A DNA stretch of 64,000 nucleotides from Vannielia litorea (GTDB taxonomy: Bacteria > Pseudomonadota > Alphaproteobacteria > Rhodobacterales > Rhodobacteraceae): assembly GCF_018424695.1 (NCBI RefSeq), contig NZ_QTNQ01000001.1:1-64000 (forward strand), given 5' to 3'. The position numbers and the translations under genes are program-made. The notes beneath the pieces were generated by a model, which was not told where the DNA came from, did no database searches, and worked only from the letters and a program-made list of their open reading frames with translations. Below are positions 8,921 to 16,563 of this stretch, one piece after another. Positions within the stretch are counted from its first letter, which is position 1; each line of letters opens with the position of its first letter.

Positions 8921-9178
8921 TCAGATCCTATGATCCGGCTCCGTCGCGCCCTCTGCAACCGACAACAATTCGTGAGCCTCTATCCCCAGGGCCCGCGCGA
9001 GCACGATCAGCTCGATGACGTCGATCCTGCGCTCGCCGCTCTCGACCCGCGCGACGAAGGACTGATGACACTTTAGCCTCCCGGCGAGTTCCTCCTGCGT
9101 CAACGCAGCAGTCTTTCTCGCCGCGATCAATGCATCGCGCAGCGCCTCATGTCCCGAACTCCTGATCGTCTTAGCCAC
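8921..9178 (-). CDS. XRE-family helix-turn-helix regulator
   Basis: This 85-residue protein is a single Cro/C1-type domain: LRDALIAARKTAALTQEELA then the recognition part GRLKCHQSFVARVESGERRIDVIELIVLARALG (about residues 33-66). It has no additional domain, as in small plasmid-borne repressors. A palindrome, TAGATTATCTA, lies 39 bases upstream of its start and could be its own operator. Its targets may include the promoters of the neighbouring element genes. Confidence 0.85.
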   Translation of the reverse strand: MAKTIRSSGHEALRDALIAARKTAALTQEELAGRLKCHQSFVARVESGERRIDVIELIVLARALGIEAHELLSVAEGATEPDHRI

Positions 9179-9216
9179 GCGTCACAAACCTCTTGTGAAC
9201 GGGCTAATCCAGTTTG

Positions 9217-9227
9217 TAGATTATCTA
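9217..9227. promoter_or_regulatory. Palindrome TAGATTATCTA upstream of the XRE gene
   Basis: Five-base perfect arms around one central T, in the AT-rich spacer between the XRE gene (start 9178) and the gene ending at 9336. Size and position suit an autoregulatory operator; no binding data are implied. Confidence 0.35.
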
Positions 9228-9335
9228 AAAAGTGGATATTGTGGGCGCGACATGGATTCTGCGGTCAAACCTGTTCCTTCGTATGGCATCGTGGGCCCTT
9301 CCAATAGATCCACGACAGGTTCGCGCTTCCAGACG

Positions 9336-9656
9336 TCACCGATCGATCGTCTCCAGGAAACGTCCGTATTCCTCGCTCACTTCGCGCGCTTCTTCGAAGG
9401 CCCGCGCACGCTCAGCTTCGAGACAGCGGAAGTAGCGCTGGATGTTGCGGATGTAGAGCTCGAAGTCGCGCCGGATGAGATCGGCGTAGTCCCGGGCGGC
9501 CTGTGCGTCGCCTGGGACATAGGGGCGATTCGGGGCGAGGCAGGATTCGGCCGAGGCATTTCCGGTGGATAGAAAGAGCAGAAGTATAGCCTGCGATGCG
9601 CAAGCCCCACTCAACCGGAGGTTACGCAAATCCCTTAATTTCTTGATCAATCGCAT
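9336..9656 (-). CDS. Small secreted protein of unknown function
   Basis: Starting at ATG 9656 gives 106 residues with a signal peptide (MRLIKKLRDLRNLRLSGACA, hydrophobic core ILLLFL, cleavage likely after NASA). The mature part begins ESCLAPNRPYVPGD and then forms one long charged helix ending EVSEEYGRFLETIDR, with cysteines near each end. A start at 9707 would add 17 residues before the signal peptide and is less likely. The family is not recognised. It lies divergently to the gene at 9780 and could be a periplasmic accessory of the conjugation system. Confidence 0.55.
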   Translation of the reverse strand: MRLIKKLRDLRNLRLSGACASQAILLLFLSTGNASAESCLAPNRPYVPGDAQAARDYADLIRRDFELYIRNIQRYFRCLEAERARAFEEAREVSEEYGRFLETIDR

Positions 9657-9703
9657 GCGCCCGGTTAATCCATTGCGTGAGCGAGAATCCGCCTGCCGCG
9701 CGG

Positions 9704-9737
9704 TCAATATATCTTGTGCGTCAATACTATATCATTG
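9704..9737 (+). promoter_or_regulatory. Promoter-like copy of the element-specific motif
   Basis: This 34-base stretch matches the promoter stretch at 7858-7891 at 25 of 34 positions without gaps. It contains GTCAATACTATATCATTG (9720-9737) with the -10-like TATATC at 9728-9733. It lies about 40 bases upstream of the gene at 9780 and is the best candidate promoter for the VirB operon. Confidence 0.5.
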
Positions 9738-9779
9738 TATGTCTGGGCTTCTACATCTTTGGCCCGGTCATTCGCCTTT

Positions 9780-10157
9780 ATGGAGAACGTGATCCGGGTG
9801 ATGGACCTAGAAAAAGAAGCCCCGAATGTGGTCACCGAACCCAGATTCCGCGATCTGGTCGCCAGCGGCTATCGCGTCGAAGTTGTCTGCAAGGAGGACG
9901 CCTTCAAGAAAGGCCCCAACTGGCACGGGGTCTGGATTTTGCGGGCTGTCAGCGACGAAGGCGTCGAAAAGCTCTTGGTCACCGCCCGGACCCGGACCTC
10001 GCGCAATGATATCAAGATCCGCGAGATCAGGACTGTCACCGGCGTCATCTCCTTCCTGCAGGGCATCGGCTTCTCCCATGCCGACATCCCACTCGAGGAG
10101 GGCAAGCGGACGGTCCAAAAGCTCTCAGGCGAGGAGATTTCTGCCCGCCGGGGCTAG
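9780..10157 (+). CDS. Protein of unknown function preceding the VirB operon
   Basis: From ATG 9780 this is 125 residues; ATG 9801 (MDLEKEAPNVVTEPRF) is a possible later start. It is soluble, with VVCKEDAFKKGPNWHGVWIL and ITVR-like beta segments followed by FLQGIGFSHADIPLEEG, and has no signal peptide. I do not recognise the family. The gene lies behind the promoter-like motif at 9704-9737, and its 3' end overlaps the start of the transglycosylase gene, so it is probably the first gene of the secretion operon and could be a regulator. Confidence 0.55.
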   Translation: MENVIRVMDLEKEAPNVVTEPRFRDLVASGYRVEVVCKEDAFKKGPNWHGVWILRAVSDEGVEKLLVTARTRTSRNDIKIREIRTVTGVISFLQGIGFSHADIPLEEGKRTVQKLSGEEISARRG

Positions 10158-10821
10158 CGCCCTTCTTTTAACCTTCCTGAGCTTTCCGGCGTCAGCCGAA
10201 ATGGTATTGGTAATGGGGAGCGACGGTTCGCTCTCCCCGTCGGCCGCGCAGACAAGCTTTACCCGCACCTACAATGACGGGATCGGGCAAGGATCCGCTT
10301 CGGACGGGCTGCGCATCTTTGGCGAGGACAAGGATGCTGCAGAGAACTATAAGTTCCGGGTCGCGGCTATCGCACCGTATGGGCCCGCGCCTCGCCCGGA
10401 CATCCTCGCGGCGATCCAGGACACCGGGCTGCGCTATTCCGGCCACCCCGGACTTCGCGCGGCGGACATCACCGTCACGGACTGGCTCAAGCTCTATCGG
10501 GCCAATATCGAGATCGAGAGCGCCTATGATCCGCGCGCCGTCTCCCATGCCGGGGCCATCGGGCTCGGGCAGCTCATGCCCGACACGGCCCGCGCGCTCG
10601 GGGTCGATCCCCATGACTGGCGGCAGAACCTCGACGGATCGGCCCGCTATCTCGCGCTGATGCTGGCCGAGTTCGGTGACGTGCGCCTCGCGCTTGCCGC
10701 CTACAGTGCCGGACCCGACGCCGTGCGAGGCAACGGCGGCATTCCCCCGTTTCAAGAGACCCATTCCCACGTCCAGCGGGTGCTGGCCGTCTTCAACCGG
10801 CTGGAAGGAGCGTCCCCATGA
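10078..10821 (+). CDS. virB1: VirB1-like lytic transglycosylase
   Basis: This periplasmic enzyme would open the murein layer for the VirB channel. The SLT domain (about residues 137-235) has the catalytic Glu147 in NIEIESAYDP, then AGAIGLGQLMPDTARALG and ALAAYSAGPDAV. The hydrophobic stretch FLPAGASALLLTFLSFPASA before the domain looks like a signal peptide but has no ATG, GTG or TTG immediately upstream. The nearest in-frame ATG is 10078, giving 247 residues with a basic N-region and an 80-base overlap with the previous gene. ATG 10201 would lose the signal peptide. The start is therefore uncertain while the product is clear. Confidence 0.82.
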   Translation: MPTSHSRRASGRSKSSQARRFLPAGASALLLTFLSFPASAEMVLVMGSDGSLSPSAAQTSFTRTYNDGIGQGSASDGLRIFGEDKDAAENYKFRVAAIAPYGPAPRPDILAAIQDTGLRYSGHPGLRAADITVTDWLKLYRANIEIESAYDPRAVSHAGAIGLGQLMPDTARALGVDPHDWRQNLDGSARYLALMLAEFGDVRLALAAYSAGPDAVRGNGGIPPFQETHSHVQRVLAVFNRLEGASP

Positions 10822-11117
10822 AGCCATTGACGAAATCCCTGATCACCCTTGCCGCTCTCCTCATCGTTGCGGCAGAACCGGCCCTGGCCCAGAGCATCGA
10901 TCTCTCCCCGATTCAAAGCTTGCTTCAGGGTATCGTGGACGCGCTGACCGGACCACTTGGCGTCGTCATCGCCACCCTCGCGGTCCTCGGCGTGTTCCTC
11001 AGCTGGTTCTTCAACATCATCGATCTGCGCCAGGCGCTCTGGGTGCTGGTGGGCATCGCGGGCGTTGCGGCCGCACCGACCATCGTCGCCGCGGTCTTTG
11101 GTGGTGGTACGCCGTAA
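10818..11117 (+). CDS. virB2: VirB2-like major pilin
   Basis: This 99-residue prepilin has a signal peptide (cleavage after EPALAQ or nearby) followed by two hydrophobic helices (about residues 46-68 and 73-92) separated by the short polar loop NIIDLRQ, the usual VirB2/TrbC topology. Its ATG overlaps the virB1 stop (ATGA). It polymerises into the conjugative pilus in characterised systems. Length is typical. Confidence 0.88.
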   Translation: MKPLTKSLITLAALLIVAAEPALAQSIDLSPIQSLLQGIVDALTGPLGVVIATLAVLGVFLSWFFNIIDLRQALWVLVGIAGVAAAPTIVAAVFGGGTP

Positions 11118-11129
11118 GGGGTCGGCAAC

Positions 11130-11408
11130 GTGGCAGAGCGCTCCCCCCTCTTCCTGGGCCTTGTCCGCCCGCCGAAGCTCCTCGGCCTGCCGATCATGTA
11201 CGCCATGGTCTGGCTCTTCGGCTCGGTGCTGCTCTTCGTCTGGGTGCAGCACATGGTGGTGCTCGGTGTGGCGGCGGTGCTCTACCCTGTGCTCTGGAAG
11301 GCGGCGGACTGGGATCCGCGCTTCATCGACGTGATGATGACGGCGCTCCAGGAGACGCCGCCGACACGGAACCGCGCCATCCACGGAGGCGACAGTTATG
11401 CCCCGTGA
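11130..11408 (+). CDS. virB3: VirB3-like inner-membrane protein
   Basis: This 92-residue protein begins at GTG 11130. It has the VirB3 pattern: a short N-terminus with PLFLGLVRPPKLLGLPI, two closely spaced membrane helices (about residues 21-55), then a cytoplasmic tail beginning KAADWDPRFIDVMM. It sits between the pilin and the VirB4 ATPase, overlapping virB4 by 11 bases, and is expected to bind VirB4 at the inner membrane. Confidence 0.87.
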   Translation: MAERSPLFLGLVRPPKLLGLPIMYAMVWLFGSVLLFVWVQHMVVLGVAAVLYPVLWKAADWDPRFIDVMMTALQETPPTRNRAIHGGDSYAP

Positions 11409-13761
11409 TGAGACCTACGACGAGCGCACCCTGTTGCCAGACTGGTACGCCCGGGAAAAACGCCTCGCGCATATGCTGCCCTATGTCAGCCTCGTCGATG
11501 ACAACACCGTCCGGACCCGGGTCAACGAACTCTTCCAATGCGTCCGGCTGAGCGGGGTCAACAGCTACACCACGGACGATACCTATCTCGACAAGGTGAC
11601 GGCGCTCTTTGCCCGGATCATCGCGCAGCTGGGACCCGAGTTCAGCTACTACGTGCACAAGGTCTCGAAGTCGATCACCCCGGACTTGCTCCCGGTCCAG
11701 GGTGACGGCTTCGCGGCGGCGGTGGATGATGCCTGGCGTGCAAAGCTTGCCACAGCAGGTCTTCGGGACAAGACCCTCACACTCACCATCATCCACCGCC
11801 CGCCACCCAAAAGCTTCCTTGGTTTCGTGAATCGATCTGCACCGGAGCGGTTCAAGGAAGAGACGGCCAAACGGATCAGACGTCTCAAGGAGGCGGTCGG
11901 CGTCTTCACCTCCGGCCTAGCCGAACTCAAGCCCCGCATCCTCTCGGCGACCTCCGGCGAGTTGGTCGGGTTCCTCGGTTCGCTTAACACAGGTCGCGAA
12001 CTGCCGCTTCACCCCGCAAACCGCTACGGGTTTCTGGCCTACAACGTTGCCAATACCCGCGTGACGTTTCTGGAGGATCACTTCGAGCTCTCGGACGGTG
12101 TGGTCGGCCACCGCTTCGGCAAGAGCTTCACCATCGGCGAATATGCCGAAGGGACGACCTGCACCATGTTCGACATGCTGAACCTCCCGGTCGACATGAT
12201 CGTCACGCACTCTTTCACGCCGATCAATTCGAACCTGATGGCGGGCCGGATCAAACGCCAGAAACGCCAGATGCAGGCCTCGCAAGACGCCGCGCTTTCG
12301 CTCCTCGAGGCGCTCGACATCGCGCATGATGATCTTGAGGCCAAACGCCAGAGCTTCGGTGAGCACCACATGGTGGTGACCGTCTTCTGCGACAGCCTCG
12401 AGGAGTTGCAAACCCTCGGGGCCGAGATCGTGAACGCCGCGGCCGCCGAGGGCGTGAAGATGATCGGCGAGCGGATGGCCGCGAAATCGCACTACTTCAG
12501 CCAGCATCCGGGCAACCAGCCGAAACGCGTCCGCGCCAGCGCCGTCACCAACCGCAACTTCGCGGATTTCGCAGCACTTCATCGCACGCAGCTCGGCAAG
12601 GAGAAACACCAACTGCCCTGGGGCCAGGAGATCACGCTCTTCCCGACGCCGGAACAGAGCGCCTATCGTTTCTCTTATCACGAACAGGGTTCACCCGAGA
12701 AAGAGCCCACCAGCGGGCATACCCTGATCCTGGGTCGTCCCGGCTCGGGTAAATCCGTCCTCTCGGCCTTCCTCATGACGCAAGCCAGGCGGGTCGGCGC
12801 CCGCATCTTCGTCTTTGATTATCGGCTCGGGATGGAGATGGCAGTCCGCGCCAATGGCGGGCGCTATGCCTCGATCAAGGCGGGACAGGCGACCGGCCTC
12901 AACCCGCTCTGGACCGAGATCGATGAGCGCGGCACGGCCTGGCTCTCTGATTGGCTCGCCTCGCTCCTCTATCGCTCCGACAAGCCCCTGACCCCGGCCC
13001 AGACCAACCGCATCCAGGAGGTGGTCCGCCAGAACGCCACTGCCAGTAACCCCGCTCTTCGGAACTGGAAGGACTTCGCGTCGCTCTTCGTCTCGACCGA
13101 CGACAATGGCGATCTGCACGAGCGGCTCTTCGAGTGGACTGAGGACGGCCGCTACGGCTGGATCTTCGGCCAGAGCCTCGAGGACACCTTCTCCCTTGAT
13201 GGCGATGTCGTGGGGTTTGACCTGACCGGCATTCTCGACAGCGAGAGCGAGAAGGAACGAATGGCGGTTCTCTCCTATCTCTTCCGCCGGATCGAGCGGG
13301 AGATCGAGGACCGTCGCCCCACGATCATTGTGATCGACGAGGCATGGAAGGCGCTCGACAACCCGTACTTTGCCGAACGGCTCTCGAACTGGCTGGTGAC
13401 CGCCCGGAAACAGAACACGGTCGCGGTGATGATGACACAATATGCGAGCCAGTTAGAGCGCACGCGGACCGGCAAGACCATCGTCGAGGCGGTGCCTACC
13501 CAGATCCTGCTCCCGAACATCCGCGCCCACGCCTCGGATTACGCGATGCTCAACCTCTTCGAGAAGGAACTCGACGTGCTCCTCAACACCGGCAGCGACA
13601 GTCGCCTCGCGCTCATCCGTGACGACAGCGGCTCCGTGGTGGTCGATGCCGACCTCTCCGCCCTCGGTCCTCTCCTCACCATCCTCGGCGGCATGGAGAA
13701 GGGCGAAGCCCTCGTCGGCTCCGACTACCGCGACAGACCTGATTTCTGGAGGCTCCCATGA
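11398..13761 (+). CDS. virB4: VirB4-like secretion ATPase
   Basis: This 787-residue protein is the large ATPase of the type IV secretion system, needed for pilus building and substrate transfer. The N-terminal half carries the CagE/VirB4 domain, and the C-terminal half has Walker A GRPGSGKS at residues 446-453 and Walker B TIIVIDEA at 642-649, followed by ARKQNTVAVMMTQYASQL. Length is normal. The start overlaps virB3 and the stop overlaps the next small gene by ATGA, showing tight coupling. Confidence 0.95.
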   Translation: MPRDETYDERTLLPDWYAREKRLAHMLPYVSLVDDNTVRTRVNELFQCVRLSGVNSYTTDDTYLDKVTALFARIIAQLGPEFSYYVHKVSKSITPDLLPVQGDGFAAAVDDAWRAKLATAGLRDKTLTLTIIHRPPPKSFLGFVNRSAPERFKEETAKRIRRLKEAVGVFTSGLAELKPRILSATSGELVGFLGSLNTGRELPLHPANRYGFLAYNVANTRVTFLEDHFELSDGVVGHRFGKSFTIGEYAEGTTCTMFDMLNLPVDMIVTHSFTPINSNLMAGRIKRQKRQMQASQDAALSLLEALDIAHDDLEAKRQSFGEHHMVVTVFCDSLEELQTLGAEIVNAAAAEGVKMIGERMAAKSHYFSQHPGNQPKRVRASAVTNRNFADFAALHRTQLGKEKHQLPWGQEITLFPTPEQSAYRFSYHEQGSPEKEPTSGHTLILGRPGSGKSVLSAFLMTQARRVGARIFVFDYRLGMEMAVRANGGRYASIKAGQATGLNPLWTEIDERGTAWLSDWLASLLYRSDKPLTPAQTNRIQEVVRQNATASNPALRNWKDFASLFVSTDDNGDLHERLFEWTEDGRYGWIFGQSLEDTFSLDGDVVGFDLTGILDSESEKERMAVLSYLFRRIEREIEDRRPTIIVIDEAWKALDNPYFAERLSNWLVTARKQNTVAVMMTQYASQLERTRTGKTIVEAVPTQILLPNIRAHASDYAMLNLFEKELDVLLNTGSDSRLALIRDDSGSVVVDADLSALGPLLTILGGMEKGEALVGSDYRDRPDFWRLP

Positions 13762-13925
13762 TCCGACCCCTCATCCTCCTCGCCGCACTCGGCGTTCTCT
13801 CTTCTTGCGCCGAATATCGCGAGCCCCAGGCCAACTGCTTCGCCTTCCGCGCCTCGTTAGATCAGGTCGAGCCGGATTGCATCTTCACACCCATCGGAAA
13901 CCCGGAAGACGGCGTTGAGGTCTAG
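13758..13925 (+). CDS. VirB7-like small lipoprotein
   Basis: This 55-residue gene is easy to miss. It begins at ATG 13758, overlapping the virB4 stop. It reads MIRPLILLAALGVLSSCAEY, a lipoprotein signal with lipobox LSSC (Cys17), and two more cysteines follow (NCFAF and DCIFTP). Size, lipid anchor and position suit VirB7, the outer-membrane lipoprotein that pairs with VirB9 in the core complex. There is no sequence-level proof because VirB7 proteins are poorly conserved. Its end overlaps the next gene by 11 bases. Confidence 0.65.
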   Translation: MIRPLILLAALGVLSSCAEYREPQANCFAFRASLDQVEPDCIFTPIGNPEDGVEV

Positions 13926-14160
13926 GGTCGCACATATCCTCCTGGCGGCTCTCCTACCGGCGGCCGCGCTCGCCCAGGGCGTTCCCACCAACGATTCCGG
14001 GCTGACGGCCCGCGATATCGTCGAGACGGGCGACCGGGACGCCGACCTCGCCGTCCAGCGTGAAAAACTCACCGTCAAAGAGCTCCTGACCGAGATCGAA
14101 CGGGAACAGCTCGCCACGCTGCGCGCGATCCTAGACGCGCAGACGAGCTTCGGAGGCTAG
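13915..14160 (+). CDS. Signal-peptide protein, probably the 5' part of a split transglycosylase gene
   Basis: This 81-residue frame begins at TTG 13915 with the signal peptide MRSRVAHILLAALLPAAALA, then QGVPTNDSGLTARDIVETGD and a charged helix ending AILDAQTSFGG. It stops at TAG 14158-14160. The following transglycosylase frame is in the same phase, starts only four codons later and has no signal peptide. The two therefore read as one protein interrupted by a single amber codon. Either the stop is a recent nonsense change (CAG to TAG would fit), or it is suppressed, or the two halves work separately. Confidence 0.6.
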   Translation: MRSRVAHILLAALLPAAALAQGVPTNDSGLTARDIVETGDRDADLAVQREKLTVKELLTEIEREQLATLRAILDAQTSFGG

Positions 14161-14172
14161 GGTCTTCCGGGC

Positions 14173-15069
14173 ATGGTCGCCGATCTGGAAAGCGGCAGCG
14201 ACGATCCGGACCGGTCCGCAGCGGCGGTCTATGGCTCCGGCGACGTCGATCCCAATCCGGGCGCCGCGGGTATGTTCGGGGATGCGGCAGAAAACATCGA
14301 GCAGCTGATCATCCGGGTCGCCCAGGAGACCCACGGGCGGCCCGGGGTCGGGCGGGCCGGACTGTCCGTCGTGCAATGGCGCGCCCTCCTGCAGGCGCTC
14401 ATCTGGCAGGAGAGCCGCTTCTCCATCGGCGCACGCTCGCCCGTGGGCGCCTTCGGCCTCACCCAGATCATGCCGGGCACCGCGAGCGATCTCGGGATCA
14501 ACCCGGAATATTATGACAGCCCCTACCTGCAGGTTACAGGCGGCGCGCGCTACCTCGCGGCCCAGCTCAACACCTTCGACGGCAACGTCGTCAACGCGCT
14601 CGCGGCCTATAACGCGGGCCCTGGCCGGGTGTTCGAATATGGCGGCGTACCGCCCTTCAAGGAGACCCAGCACTACGTCGCGGTCATCCCCGAACGCTAC
14701 AATCTCTACCTCGCGCGGATCGGCGGCATCGAAGCGCTCGGCACGATCGACCCCGCGCTTCTCGCCAACGCCCATCTCTCGCTCAGCGGGTTCGGCGCCG
14801 CCTTCTACGGCAGCAATTCCCGCACCGCCATCCGGCAGGCCGCCCTGCGCATCCAGGACATCGTCATCCGGATCGGGAGCACAGAGGACATCCAGGAGAG
14901 CATGGCGCTCAACACCTATGCCCGCGCCGAACTGGTCCGGCTGATGGCCGCGCGCATTCGCCTAAAAGCCGCACGGACCCAACCGCTCAGTGCCGCCCTA
15001 TTGGCCCAGGCCGCGGCCCGTATGGCCGAGAACGAATTCATGGAGTTCACATTGGAGGATCTGGAGTGA
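14173..15069 (+). CDS. Second lytic transglycosylase with VirB5-like tail
   Basis: This 298-residue protein has an SLT domain (about residues 64-185) with catalytic Glu80 in LIWQESRFS, PVGAFGLTQIMPGTASDLG and ALAAYNAGPGRV. After it come about 110 residues whose end (SMALNTYARAELVRL through ENEFMEFTLEDLE) resembles the C-terminus of the VirB5-like protein encoded next (SVDLNTRVTAEL, EEQRFMEFTLPEL). It lacks an export signal because the in-frame TAG at 14158-14160 separates it from the upstream signal peptide. Without readthrough the enzyme would stay in the cytoplasm, where it has no substrate. Its stop overlaps the virB5 start. Confidence 0.8.
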   Translation: MVADLESGSDDPDRSAAAVYGSGDVDPNPGAAGMFGDAAENIEQLIIRVAQETHGRPGVGRAGLSVVQWRALLQALIWQESRFSIGARSPVGAFGLTQIMPGTASDLGINPEYYDSPYLQVTGGARYLAAQLNTFDGNVVNALAAYNAGPGRVFEYGGVPPFKETQHYVAVIPERYNLYLARIGGIEALGTIDPALLANAHLSLSGFGAAFYGSNSRTAIRQAALRIQDIVIRIGSTEDIQESMALNTYARAELVRLMAARIRLKAARTQPLSAALLAQAAARMAENEFMEFTLEDLE

Positions 15070-15896
15070 TGCCCCGCAGAATGTTCATTTCAGCACCACT
15101 TCGCACCTTGACCCTGGCCAGCGTCCTGGCGCTTTGCTCGCCTTTCGTGACCAGCGCCCCCGTCCTGGCCCAGGGTGTGCCGGTCGTCGACACCCAGAAC
15201 ATCGCCCAGAACATCCAGCAGCTCCGGCAGATGATCGAGGACGAGATCCTGCAGAATGAGCAGCTCGTGCAACTCCGCGAACAGCTTGCCACGCTTACGG
15301 AGCAGCTCGCCGAGCTACAACGAACGTATGAGGCGTTAACGCGTCTGGCAGAGCTGCCCGAGATCATCCGAACACAGATGGAAGACGAACTGAACGGTCT
15401 CCTGGACCAGGAGTTCGGCGACATCATCGCCACGATTCAAGCGATCAAGACAGGGGATTTCTCCGGGCTCACCGGGTCCGGTGCCAGCGAGATCGAAACC
15501 CAGATGGACCGGGTGCTGGCCGATCTCGGCTTCGACGAGGACACGCTCTCGGAAATGGCGCGCAGTGGCAATCCCGGGGCCGAGCGCGTGGCGACACAGG
15601 CCACGACCGGCGCGCTGGTCTCGGCCGCGGCCCAGAACAGCTACGAGGATGCCGGGCAATCGCTCGAACGCGTCGACCGGCTCGTCGGGCTCATCGACGA
15701 CATGGATGAGCTGAAAGAGAGCGTCGATCTCAACACGCGGGTGACGGCCGAGCTTGCCATCGCGCTCGTCGCCATGTGGCAGCTCGAAGCGATCCAGACG
15801 GTGGGCGACGGCACCGGCGGCGTGATCGATGCCGCCACCATCGCCGAAGAACAACGCTTCATGGAGTTCACGCTCCCGGAACTGAATGCGGATTGA
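15069..15896 (+). CDS. virB5: VirB5/TrbJ-like minor pilin protein
   Basis: This 275-residue protein has a signal peptide (cleavage after APVLA, about residue 35) and a long helical region: IAQNIQQLRQMIEDEILQNEQL and TLTEQLAELQRTYEALTRL form coiled coil at about residues 45-95. This matches VirB5/TrbJ proteins that sit at the pilus tip. ATG 15069 overlaps the previous stop; GTG 15066 directly before it is an alternative. GGAGG sits a few bases upstream. Its C-terminus shares the MEFTL motif with the preceding transglycosylase. Confidence 0.82.
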   Translation: MPRRMFISAPLRTLTLASVLALCSPFVTSAPVLAQGVPVVDTQNIAQNIQQLRQMIEDEILQNEQLVQLREQLATLTEQLAELQRTYEALTRLAELPEIIRTQMEDELNGLLDQEFGDIIATIQAIKTGDFSGLTGSGASEIETQMDRVLADLGFDEDTLSEMARSGNPGAERVATQATTGALVSAAAQNSYEDAGQSLERVDRLVGLIDDMDELKESVDLNTRVTAELAIALVAMWQLEAIQTVGDGTGGVIDAATIAEEQRFMEFTLPELNAD

Positions 15897-15903
15897 GGGC
15901 TGA

Positions 15904-16563
15904 TTGTTGGACGAAGAAACCGCCATCATCGAGGAGGAACTGGTCTACGGCGCGCTGAGACGGGAACGGCTCTGGCAGCGCCTGGGACTCTTCGGCCTTG
16001 GCTTTGGCATCCTGGGCTGCCTCAGCGCGGCCGCCGTGGCCATCCTCGATGTCGATCCGCCCCCCGTTGTTGTGCCTTACGACCCCGCCACCGGCTTCGC
16101 CCTCCCCGAAGCCACCGTCGGGGCCACCACCGTCACCGAAAACCGCGCCATTATCGAGGCGGAGGTCTTCCGCTACGTGACCGACCGCGAGGTTTACAAC
16201 CAGCTCGACAATGACGTGCGCATCCGCAGCGTATTGCGCCGTTCGGACCGTGCAGCAGGGGCCTCACTGCGCCAGATCTGGAACTCGGCCAATGCCGACT
16301 ATCCCCCGACCGTCTATGGACCCAACGCCCGCCTCGACGTCGAGATCCTCAGTATCAACCTGATCGGCAACAACCGGGCCACGGTGCGGCTTCGCAAGCG
16401 CCTGACCTCGATCCAAGGGGTTCAGGCGGGCCTCTTCACCGCGACGCTCCTCTTCGAGTTCCGCCCCGAGGAGAGCCGCTCCATCGACCAGGTCTGGACC
16501 AACCCGTTTGGCTTCACGGTTGTCGAATACGCGATCCGCTCGGACAGATTGGAGAACCAGTAA
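15904..16563 (+). CDS. virB8: VirB8-like inner-membrane assembly protein
   Basis: This 219-residue bitopic protein has a short cytoplasmic N-terminus, one membrane helix (about residues 26-46) and a periplasmic NTF2-like domain with ENRAIIEAEVFRYVTDREVYN, typical of VirB8. Translation starts at TTG 15904 or the adjacent TTG 15907; no ATG is available in the right place. It nucleates the core complex by contacting VirB9 and VirB10 in known systems. Confidence 0.88.
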   Translation: MLDEETAIIEEELVYGALRRERLWQRLGLFGLGFGILGCLSAAAVAILDVDPPPVVVPYDPATGFALPEATVGATTVTENRAIIEAEVFRYVTDREVYNQLDNDVRIRSVLRRSDRAAGASLRQIWNSANADYPPTVYGPNARLDVEILSINLIGNNRATVRLRKRLTSIQGVQAGLFTATLLFEFRPEESRSIDQVWTNPFGFTVVEYAIRSDRLENQ

